Made by a program: the position numbers and the translations under genes | In this document: positions 1 through 9,842 of the stretch, piece after piece | How the letters are laid out: each line of letters starts with the position of its first letter | Numbering within the stretch: position 1 is the first letter of the stretch | Source of the DNA: Chlamydomonas sphaeroides | Taxonomy: Eukaryota > Chlorophyta > Chlorophyceae > Chlamydomonadales > Chlamydomonadaceae | DNA length: 64,000 nt | Direction: 5' to 3' | Assembly (NCBI GenBank): GCA_001662425.1 | Contig: BDDC01000267.1 | Location: 6,158-70,157, forward strand | Notes under the pieces: model-generated | What the model was told of the DNA's origin: nothing | Databases searched by the model: none | The model's input: the letters and a program-made list of their open reading frames with translations, nothing else

Positions 1-3000
1 TGAGGTTTGCGGTTTGCGGTTTGCGGTTGGGTTCGGGGTTGAGGCTCTCTTCCATGCGCCTGCATGGCGCACGCACGCACGCACGGGTCGTACGGAGGAT
101 GTGAGGCCGCTCCGAGCACGGCCCACGCAACGCTGCATGCCTGCATCCTCACGCCTCGCGCGCCTGCATCCTCGGAGCAAGCGGAGGTGGGAGGCCCATC
201 TGCCATCACGCCCCCGCCCCGCCCCGCCCCCCTTCCCCCCTCACTTGTACATGTCCTTCTGCCGCCCGCTCAGCTCCACGCGCACCAGCTGCTCCATCTT
301 GGGCGGCAGCTGCTTCATGACGTCCTTCTTGAGCCGCCGAAGCATATGGGGCTGGGATGGGTTGGGTTGGTTTTGTGTGAGGAGGTAGCTCACGAAGGGG
401 CGCATGGTGCAGGCGGTGGCCGGCGCGTCGCCGTTAGACCCCACATCAAAACAAACAATATGAATATTTCTGAACACACGCTTCTCCCGCGCCCAGCCCC
501 CTCCTTCCCCTTCCCCCCACCTGCAGCATGGCGTGCAGCTTGGCCACCTCGTCCTCGCTGCTCAGCGACGAGAAGCGCTGCTCGAAGGCGGCCCTGCTGG
601 GGAACTTGTCGGGCTCCAGGAAGTGCAGCAGCATGAAGAGCTCGCCCAGGTGGTTCTGGGGAGGAAGGAGGGCACCGGTAGGCAAGGTAAGACACAGCGT
701 CCAGCAAGCGTGCATGATGTTGCTGTTGATGTTGCTGTTGCTGTTGATGTTGATGTTGCCGTTGTCGTTGCTGTCGTTTTGTGGCGCAGTAACCGGGATT
801 CGGCGCAACCGCAGCCGCGGGCAACAGCGACCGCGCCTCCAGCTGCGGGCCGCGTGCGACTTGCTGTGGCCGTGTACTTGCGATACTACGTGATGGTCGC
901 ACAACACGATGAATGTGGACGGCACACCTGCAGCGGCGTGCCCGTGAGCAGGACCTTGTGCTTGACGCTGCGAGGGGACAGGCGGACTCCAGGAGGTCAG
1001 GAGCTGAGCAGACCGAGGGTAGAGGCAAGCTGGGCAGCCCAGGTGAGACCTGAGCTGGCGCCGGATGATCGGGCCGATGTTTGAGGAAATGGCACAATCC
1101 ATTCCTGCTGAGCCCCTGGCGCAGGAGGCTGGTGCGGCGGGGCTGCCGGGCGGTGCGGGCGCCGCCCTGTGCCCATGCCCCCAGGTGTTCCCCCCCGGCT
1201 GGAGCGTGTCAAGTATTCTCACTCGAACTGCGTCAGCAGCTGGAAGAGCTTGGAGTCCTTGTTCTTGAGCCGGTGGCCCTTCAGGAAGGGAGGGGCGTGG
1301 TATGAGTGATGAGAGGAAGCCCCGACGCGGTGCATGAGCGGGGAGGGGCCGGTTCCGGAGGCGGAAGGTAGCACGGCGCCGAGCTCGGGCGAGCACGCCC
1401 GGGCAGGAGTCGTGGCCACGAAGCACACGAGGCAGTTGGGGCAGGCGTACACCGTACGGCATGCCGTACCTCGTCCACCACGAGCACGCCGTACTGCAGG
1501 CCGCGGCTGAGCGGGCCCGCCTCCAGCGCCAACATCTCGTAGCTGGTCAGCAGCACATGGAACTTGGCGCGTTCCTGCGGGCGCATAAGAAAAAAGACAC
1601 CGAGCGCCTTTGCCGCCGCCGCAACGCCACGCACACAACCTGTAAGCGGCCGCTGCACCGGATGCACCACCTAAGCACTGCGCATGACGGATTATTCAAC
1701 TGTGTGCAGATCTCTTCATCATCGCCACCGCCTGGCCCCACCTGCTGCGACAGCTGCTTCTTTCCGCGGCTGCCCTTGCCCGCCGCCACCGGCGTCTCGG
1801 GCTTGGCACCGGCGCCGCCGCCCTCGCCCGCCTCCTCGCCGCCCGCCGCAGCCGCCTCCTCACCGCCCGCAGCCGCGGCCGCGGCCGGGGCCGCCGCAGC
1901 GGCGCCGCGCTTGCCCTGCACGCCCGATATATTGGGTTACATATAATGGGTTAAATTACATTTTTATATATTTTATATATATTGGGTTCGGCGCGGGTGC
2001 AGGTGCGAGCCACCGCAGCTCCGTCCAGGGCTCGTGCCTCCTAACTAGTCAGAAGTCCGGTCGTCAGGCCAAGCTTCTGTATGCTACCCAGGGCTGCGCG
2101 CTGCGGCCCAGCCCTTTCGTTGCCGCCGGCCATCCGCTGCGGCGGCAGCCCCCTCTTCCCCTCTTCCCATGCTGCTTTAAGCATGATAGTGTACTGGTTG
2201 CATGGCTGCTCGCTGTTCATGTCACGCTGTGAAGAACTACGGCATGCGTGCTGCATGGCTGCTCGCGCTCCATGCCACCCGCACCTGCTTGCCGCCGGCC
2301 GCCTGCTGCGGCTGCGTGAACAGCTCATACTCCAGGATGACCTGCAGCGAGGGACGTTGGGGTGCATCGAGCATCAAGCAGTACGTACCGCAGGCGGGCG
2401 CACGGGCTAAGCGGGGAGCCTGCAGCGACGCACGGCAGCCCAACGCTGCCGGCTCTGTCGGGTTGGGTAGCTTCAGGGCATCTGCCTCGCGGCCCCTCAC
2501 TGCCCACCACGCCCAGCTGGCGGGGCCCGCGCGGCCCACACGCACACGAACCCTGGCCATCGCCCCTCTCATCCCCCGCGGGCTCACCCCGCGCGCCTCC
2601 GCGTTGCCCGCCAGCGACACCACGTTGAGCTCGGGCGCCCAGGCCGCGAACTCGCGCTCCCAGTTCCGCATGGTGGACAGCGGCACCACCACCAGGTGAG
2701 GGTGCTCGCAGAAGTCGGCGTGCAGGGCGGCGATGAGCGCAATGGTCTGATGGGGAAAAGGGTGGGGTTGCGGAGACACACGGTTTGTACGGTAGGCACA
2801 GCGCCAGGGAGACTGAGGGGCCGAGCCCAGCCCAGCCCAGGCCAGCCCAGCAACCCTTGCCGCGTCCGGCGCCAGGGCCCCGACCGCACCCTCACACCCA
2901 GCCCCACACCTCACCTGCACGGTCTTGCCCAGCCCCATCTCGTCCGCTAGGATGACCGCCTCGCCCGTGCTGTACTTGTGGTACAGCCAATTCAGGCCCT

Positions 3001-6000
3001 CCAGCTGCACGGCAGCAGCACGCAAGTATGGCACAGCGTATCAGTACGGCGCGCAAGCACGGCCCAGCAGCAGCGCAGACAGCCACGGTGGCGCGATGCA
3101 CCGGGGCACCGGGGCTGCAGCCCCGCCCCCACAGCGACTTGTGCCACTGCCGGACCCACACGCTCCCGGCAACCAGCACATTCGGCAGCATGACAGCTGG
3201 GCATGCACTTGGCAGTTGGTGTGACGATTGTGCAAAGGCAGCGCGTCACGAGGCCGCCCACCTGGTAGGGGTGCAGCACGCCGCCCGCCAGCCACTCGGG
3301 CGTCGAATGCCATCTGCGGCTGCCCGCGCCCTGCAGGCAAGGGGGCAGAGACGCGGGTGGCAGCGCGGGTGGCAGCGCGGGTGGCGGGGAGGCAGGCGAG
3401 GCAGGGGTCAGCGGCTCGGGGGCGGGCTCGGCGGCAGCGGGGAGCGGAGACGGCCGTCCGGACCCCTGGCCGTCCTGACCCCTGGCCGCGGCGCGGTGCT
3501 TGTGCAAACGCGCTCGGCTGCTGCCGCGGGGCCGCAGCACTCCTGCTGTGACGACTGCTGTGCGCCCCTCCCCACCTGCACTTGCACGTCCTCGGCCGCT
3601 CGGGCAGCCGCCGCCGCGGCGTCCTCCTCCTCCTGCAGCCGCAGACCGCGGCCCGGCGCGAGGGCAGGCAGGTGAGTCAGGTTCGGCGCAAGGGCCGGAG
3701 GGGCAGCCGGCTAGCGCGCCCATGTCGAACCGCCCAAGGCCCCCTGCACGGGCCGCAGAGCGGCGGCGACCCGGCGCAGCGCGAGCGCAGGGCTAGAGGC
3801 AGGCCAGCAGGCGTCAGAGCCGGCGGGGCCGCAGCCCCGCCCCCCCGCCCTCCCGGCCACAGCGCCGCCCTGCGCGGGAGCCCTCAGCCCATCAGCCCTG
3901 CCCAGACCTCGCCATGTTTCCGCAGCCCGACAACCGCCCGCAGCCCAGCCCGGCGCCACCTTGCGTGGCCACACGCCATGAGCGGCAGCGCGGCCCCCAG
4001 CCCGTCCCCCGCAACCCAGCAACCCTGATAGCGCGGGGCGCAGCCCGGCCCGGCCGCACCTTGCGCGACCGCTTGCGTGCAGGGCCAACGCAGCCGCTGG
4101 CGGCCGCCGCCCTGCGGGAGCGCGCGTCGTCCACCACCGACCTGGCGGGCGGGGGCAGGGCCACGACGCGTTGGTGACTCATGTCATCATTGCTACACGC
4201 ACATATCATCATGATTGCGCATCCATGTAACAGTACGTATGGAAGGCCGTGCGAGTGGTCCACCACCGGCGCATGATGAAGGCGTGGTACATGGGGGACC
4301 GTCCGCACGGCCCGCCGCCAACGCATCCGACTGCTGGCTGCGGCAACCCGATGACCCCAGGCCGCTGCCAAGGCCCGACGGGCCACACACGAGATGACGC
4401 CTCTGCCCTTTCCGCCCTCCCCACACACCACCAAACCCCCTGCCCTTTCCGCCCTCCCCACACGCCGCGCCTTCCGCTGCTCAGTCCGCCCTCCCCGCAA
4501 TCCGCGCCTCCCCCAGCCCCCCTCACCCCTGCCGGCCCAGCTGCCGCACCTCTGCTCGTGGAAGCGCACTATGGCGTCCTCATAGGCCGCAATGTCCGAC
4601 TCCAGCTCCCACCTGCCGCAACGCAGCAGCAACAGAGACGGCAACGATAGCAGCAGGTGTCAGGAGCACAGCAGACACCGCACATAATGACCGCAGCGGT
4701 ACTGCATAGCTCGCCGTGCTGTGGATCGGCCGCCCTCCTAGCCGGGCGCCCGGCAGCGGCACACCGTCGGAGCCATAGCACGTGCCCGTACGGCACGCCG
4801 CCGTACACCCAGCGTCCGTACTCACGTGCACTGGTCGTAGCCCTGCTCCCGCCACTTGACCAGGTACTCCATGACAGGCCCGGAGGAGCCGGTGGCGGCG
4901 GCGCCTCCGCCACCGCCCATCGCCGGAGCCGCCATGGGCGCGGGCGGGCGGCGGCGGCGGCCGGCGGCGACGGGGTCGAGCGGCGCCGGGCGCTCCGCCA
5001 GCACTCGCTCCACCTCCAGCCACTGGCTGTTGACGCCGTGGATGTGCTCGCCTGTCAGGCGGGACGTGCAGCGGGACTTGAGGCGGGAGATACGGGACGT
5101 GAGGCCCTCCTGCATGGGCCCTCCTGCACTCGGCCCTGGCCCCTGGCCCTGGACCCTGTTGCTGCTCGTCGTGCAGGCCCTGCCAGCCAGCCCGGCGGCG
5201 GCCCTTGGCCCGGACGCACCCGCCTCCTCCGCCTCGCGCTCGTCGGCCTCCCGCTCGGCGCGCAGCTTCCAGAAGCGCTGCACCTTGGCCTTAACCTGCG
5301 GGGCCACCTGCAGGGCGGGGAAGGCGAGGGGGCGGGAGGGGCGGGCGGGAGGGGAGGGGCGCGTGTGGTGCCGGCAATGTGTAGATACTGGCAGGGACCA
5401 CGTCAACGAGTCTCAAAGTCAACGCGTCCCGTTGTTGATGCTGGTGGGCCTCATGCTGTGTGGTGTGTGTCGCCAACCGCCGCACCCGGTACAGCTTGGC
5501 GATCTCCTCCTCCGGCTCCCACGTGCAGTGGATGTGCGCCTCGCCGCGCCACTTGACCAGGTACTCGCGCCGCGTGGTGGTGGCGGGGGCCGCCGCCGCG
5601 GAGGAGGACGCGTCTGGCGTGGGAAGAGTGGGGCAGGGGACAGCAGGCGAGGGCGTGCGATGTCGGGTGGGAGCGCTGGGGTGACCGCGTGCCCGTCGAG
5701 CGCTGGGCTCCCGGCAGCGTGAACGGCTGTGCTGATGCAGTCCGGACAGTGGACAACGCCTACGCCTTGCCTAGGGCACGGCAACGCTTCGCCGCAGCGC
5801 CCCCTCTCCTGCTTTGCCCATGGGACCCTGCTCGGCGGCACCGGCCCACTGCTGGCACACGCCGCTCGGGCTGCGACGCAGCGCCGTCCTTGTCCCACCC
5901 GGTCCCTTCCTCTCTGTCCCGCCGGCGGCCGCCCTGCTCCGATCACAGCATAAGCCCCAGTCCCCATCCTGCTGGCCCCCACAGCCTGCTACCTGCGCCC

Positions 6001-7710
6001 ACCCCTGCGCCCAACCCTGCGCCCACCCCTGCGCCCAAGGCGGCCGTACGTGCCCTGATCAGCGGGTTCTGTCCACTCCGCCGCCCCACCTCGCAACCAG
6101 ACTCCGCGACCAGACCGCCGAGTAAGCCCGCCCAGCGCCCCTTTAGCCCTGCGCCCCTTGAGCCCTGCGCCCCTTGAGCCCAGCGCCCCTTGAGCCCAGC
6201 GCCCCTTGAACCCTGCGCCCCTTGAACCCTGCGCCCCTTGAGCCCTGCGCCCCTCACGGGCTTCCTGCGCCCCAGGCGGCCGCACCTGCTCCGATCAGTG
6301 GGTCCACTCCGTCGGCCGCCAGCGGGTCAGCCACCACCGCGTCCCTGGGACCCACGGTGGCGGGCACGGGCGGGGGCGAGGGCGAGGGCGGGCAAGGCCG
6401 GCGTTGAGGCAAACCCCCATGGGACCCCACCCAGGGCGCAGGCAGGTCGTTTCGCAGCAGGGCGCAGTGCTGCCATCATGTTTCAAGGCGCCCCGGCCCG
6501 ATCCGTACCGGACGTCCAGCAGCTTCTCGATCTCCTGGTACGAGTAGCGCCGGCTGCACTCGGGGCAGTACCAGTCCCCCGGCGGCGGCCGCGCCAGCGG
6601 CGGGTCGCAGCAGTAGGTGTGGAACACGGCGGTGCAGCCAAAGTCCGCCAGGCCCTCGCAGCACAGCAGCTTCTGCGCGTCCTCGTCGCTGCGGGGCGGG
6701 CGGTGTTTGGGGCCAGGCGTTCAGGGCCGCGTGTTCACCGCCGACAGGGCAGCGCCAAGGCCCCGGCCCGGTGGCGGCAACGCGCGCGGCGTGCCGGCTG
6801 AGACGCGCGTGGACGGGGCCTGGGCCTTGCATCCCAGAGCACGAGGCGAGCACGCGCCGGGCGTGTTGGTTGGGCGTGGCGGGGCTTCTCAGCCGCCAGC
6901 CCAGCGGCCCCCCGAGACCGCCAGCGCCATCCCCCGAGGTGGAGGCCGGGGCCGCGTCCGCGTCCTCACCAGCAGGGGCGCCCCGCCGCAGCTTCTTGCG
7001 AGTGCTACCCAACCAGAGACGCTGACCTCGTCACGGACCCCGCCAGCCGCAGCCCGTGCGCATCCAGGCCTCCAGCCGCCACAGGCGCGACCTCACCTGC
7101 CGCAGACCTTGCAATGCGTGTCCCACTCGTCCTCGTCCTCCGCTGCCGCCTCGGCCTCGTCCGCTGCATCCTCCGCCGCCGCCTTGCCCTTGCCCTTGCC
7201 CTTCCCGCCGCTGCTCTTGCTCTTGCTGCCGCCCTTGCCGCCGCCCTTGCCACCGCCGCCGCCGCCCTCCTTGCCGCCGTCACGGAACGACTGCTTCTCC
7301 CATTCGTACTCGATGCGGTCCTCACGGTACCGCACGACCTTCTGCTTCACGGCGCGGTGCCGTGACGTGCCCGCCTCCGGCACCGCCGCCGCTGCGGCGG
7401 CCGCGGCCGCAGCGGCAGCAGCAGCCTCCGCCGCCACATCGGCGGCCGGCGACGCCGCGGCCGGCAGCGGCACGCCCTTCCTAGCCCGCGCACGGACCCG
7501 CTTCGAGGCGTTATCCGTCGCCGCAGCGGCGGCTGCCGCCGTGGCGGCACCGTCGGCGGCGATCCCGGCCGCCGCCGTCACGTCCTGGCCGTCAGGGCCC
7601 GGCGGGCCCTGCTCCAAGTTGGCGGGGCTGCCGGCGGCATCGGTCTCGTCCTCTTCGTCCGAGCCCGCGTGTTTCCGCTTCTTGGCAGAGCCGCGCTGCG
7701 GTCTTCCCAT
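1..7710 (-). CDS. CHD-type (Mi-2/PICKLE-like) chromatin-remodelling ATPase, C-terminus cut by window edge
   Basis: A nuclear ATP-dependent nucleosome remodeller. Starting at the ATG at 7710, the order is: a basic/acidic Ala-rich N-terminus with KKRK and a Lys/Gly run; a PHD finger split by an intron (CKVC near 7100, then CCEG, HTYC and CPEC at 6690-6509); chromodomain 1 (EYLVKWRGEAHIHCTW, about 5570-5500); chromodomain 2 (EYLVKWREQGYDQCT, about 4870-4826, spliced to WELESD at 4613); then SNF2 motifs: ILADEMGLGKTVQ (about 2965-2920), LVVVPLSTMRNWE (about 2690-2650), VLLTSYEML (about 1560), VVDEG|HRLKN split by the intron 1469-1289, LLTGTPLQ (about 960-930), HLGELFMLLHFLEP (about 650) and MLRRLKKDV (about 345). 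Bases 1-239 are intron; the helicase C domain lies outside. Between motifs Ia and II sits an Ala/Glu/Gly-rich insert (1921-1735), where relatives have a variable loop. The domain order fits CHD3/PICKLE rather than CHD1, which lacks the PHD finger. Small linker exons (5300-3270) are less certain than the domains. Confidence 0.94.
715..775. repeat. GTTGCT/GTTGAT hexamer microsatellite
   Basis: An imperfect run of GTTGCT, GTTGAT and GTTGTC units lies in an intron of the CHD gene. It opens Leu/Met-rich (plus) and Asn/Ser-rich (minus) reading frames that have no other support as genes. Confidence 0.8.
1922..1992. other. AT-rich island inside a CHD intron
   Basis: About 70 nt of strongly AT-rich sequence with TATATA runs and ATTGGGTT at both ends, directly upstream (in transcript sense) of the Ala/Glu-rich exon. 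It contrasts sharply with GC-rich flanks. It could assist 3' splice recognition or be an insertion; no coding content is visible. Confidence 0.6.
3348..3388. repeat. 12-nt tandem repeat (GCGGGTGGCAGC), about 3 copies
   Basis: Three near-identical tandem copies in an intron of the CHD gene. Confidence 0.8.
6132..6255. repeat. 16-nt minisatellite (AGCCCTGCGCCCCTTG), about 7.5 copies
   Basis: Tandem 16-nt units with few substitutions (AGCCCT, AGCCCA and AACCCT variants) in the CHD intron between the PHD finger and chromodomain 1. A looser CCTGCGCCCAC repeat lies just upstream at 5997-6040, so the intron appears to have grown by slippage. Confidence 0.9.
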
Positions 7711-9842
7711 GGCGCCGGGGCCGCGTGCTGCGCTGGCGCCGTCGGATCGCTGGGTCTATTGCAGCGCGGTTGCAGCGCTGGGCGCTAGGGCCTGGAGCTG
7801 GGGCTGAGGCCCGGCGCTGCCGCGAGCCTGGGGGCAGGAGAGGGCAGGGCCACGGGCGCGATTGGGGATGTCAGTAAGCTGGGCTGAGGAGCTGGAAGCT
7901 AGATGCGCAAGGATCGAGCCGGGTTCAAGGCACGATCGGCCGGGCTGCGGCCTGCGGCCTCCAGCCACTCCTGCTGCAGCGAGTTGAGGCCGGGGCCGCG
8001 GTGGGCGTGCAAACACGCGCTTGGCACTGCTGCTGTTTCTGTGATGTGGGATTTAGCTCTGCGCGGTGGTCGCGAGCGGCACCGAAGCCGGCGGAGCTCG
8101 GGGCTCGCAGGCTCCGGGCTGCCGTACAGTCTTCGCGAGCTCGGGGGAGGCCTGCCCCGGCGCAGCCCGGCTGAGGCCGCCGGCCCGCGGCATGCCGTGA
8201 GTTCGGACCAGCGGAGCTGTAGCAGCAGTCGCATGACGAATCTGGGATGGGCTGGCGACGGCGGCCGCGACCAGGGCTTGGCTCGCCCCGACCTGCTATA
8301 CGGCAGCCAGGCCCGGGGGCTGACCGCGACGCCTTAACGCGCCCCCGAGCCGCAGACTTCAAGGGGTCTTTGAAGCGCCATTACCGAGTGCTCGACGAGC
8401 TGTGAGCTGAGCTGAGAATCGATCGATAGTGGCGCTGCACAGACTTCTGTGCCTCGCGCAGCTGCGAGGACCGAGGTAACCTCTTTCGTAACTGATATGT
8501 CATCAGGTCTTCACCTGCAGCCGGGTGCGCTCCGCAGTCCCGTCGCCTGTGCTGCCGATTTCTGCGTTTGGCCACGCCTCCAGCTTCGCGCACGCCAAAG
8601 CGCTATTGCTCAACTTATCCTACTCGAGTATTCGCTCAGCGTGTCAAGGCGTGAAGCGACGAACGTGTCGGCCGGCTTGCTTTTTCGCGGCCTTTGTCTG
8701 CGCGCGCAGTGTCGCAAAAGTTGCCGCAGATGCAGCAAGGGCTTCGTGTCGTTCACGTGGCGTCAAAACCAGCAGTCCGGCACGCGCGCCTCCGAGTTTG
8801 CCCCTTGGTGCCGTACGACGTACGGCACCACCAACGAGGGGTGCGGGGGGACATGGGAGGCGTAGGTTTCCTGCAGCGTGGCGGCAAACGTCCCCACCCG
8901 AACCCTTGGGGCCCCCACTGCAAGCCCGTTTGTAACCAACTGCCGGACCCGTAACAGAGTTGACGCACGACGGTAGGAGTCCGCTGCCTTCACTGCGTCG
9001 CTGTCGCTCGTGTTCCCAACCCCCACCCCTGCGCCACTGTGGCCCAGGGCCTCCACCTTGAGTTCTTCATGGCAACGCCCGCTCGCCCCGCGTTCCCTGA
9101 GTACCTGTGTACCGCGTGTCGGCTTGTCAACCGAGTCAGGCGGCCTGTCCAATGTCAGGAGGCCTCACCATAGGTGCAAGCTCACAGCCCAGTTGGCGGC
9201 CCCCAGCGCAATCCGCGGTGCCAAGCTGCCATTACGCTCAGCACTCCCCCTCGCAACGAAGCCGTCGTCGATGCGCCCAAGCCTTGTGCGTGGTCCGCAC
9301 CAGCCGATCCACACTTGCGCCGCGCAGCAGTCGGAGCCGCTACTGGCGGTTGTCTCAGGCACCTTACTCCTACCTCCACGCTGGGTCATAAAAGCGCCCC
9401 GAGCCCACACACTTACACGCCCGCCCCCGGCCCCGGGCCCTGCGCCGCAGCCACCGCGAGCTTCCAAGCAACCCGCTCAAACCCCTGGCGGCATGCTCGC
9501 CACCCTGGCGGCACAGCATCCGGCTCTCACGACGACGGCGGCTGCACCCTCTCAACCCCCCTCCCCCGCCTCTACCTTCGAGCTCCCCCATCCGTATGCC
9601 TTGGTGCCAGCTGCTGGGCTGCGTCGGTCCTCCAATAGCACCCTTGGCCATCACGCTCTGCCTCCCCAAGCCCCAGTCCCCCAGCTCTCGCTCTACGACG
9701 CCATCCCGCAGCCTCTGCCGCCTGGCGCTCCGCCCCTCAACCCCCCGGCCGCAGCCCCGCGCGCCTCCCCAACTCGATGCACGTAGTCGCAGGCCACAGC
9801 ATCGAGCCCCACCGAGGCCGAGCCCACAGCGCGCCGGCGCCC
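7711..9842. other. Intergenic region between CHD start and CoA-transferase stop
   Basis: The stretch should contain the 5' UTR and promoter of the CHD gene and the 3' UTR of the CoA-transferase gene. On the minus strand a TGTAA polyadenylation-type signal lies at 9417-9413, about 430 nt past the CoA-transferase stop. Long open frames exist here (for example 9010-9786 plus), but they are Pro/Ala/Ser-rich without a recognisable domain. Apart from the inverted repeat at 8806-8830, I see no supported gene. Confidence 0.5.
8806..8830. repeat. Perfect inverted repeat TGGTGCCGTAC-gac-GTACGGCACCA
   Basis: Two perfect 11-nt arms around a 3-nt centre. The core GTACGGCA is the same motif seen at many intron starts in this window, but here it lies between genes. 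Confidence 0.85.

Noticed and set aside
4..31. Telomere-like GGTTTGC repeat at the left edge
   Set aside because: Only about three 7-nt units, followed by ordinary intron sequence; the known green algal telomere motif is TTTTAGGG or TTTAGGG.
9010..9786. 258-codon open frame on the plus strand
   Set aside because: Pro/Ser/Ala-rich with no domain, and it lies where the 3' UTR of the CoA-transferase is expected. Open frames of this size are common by chance at this GC content.
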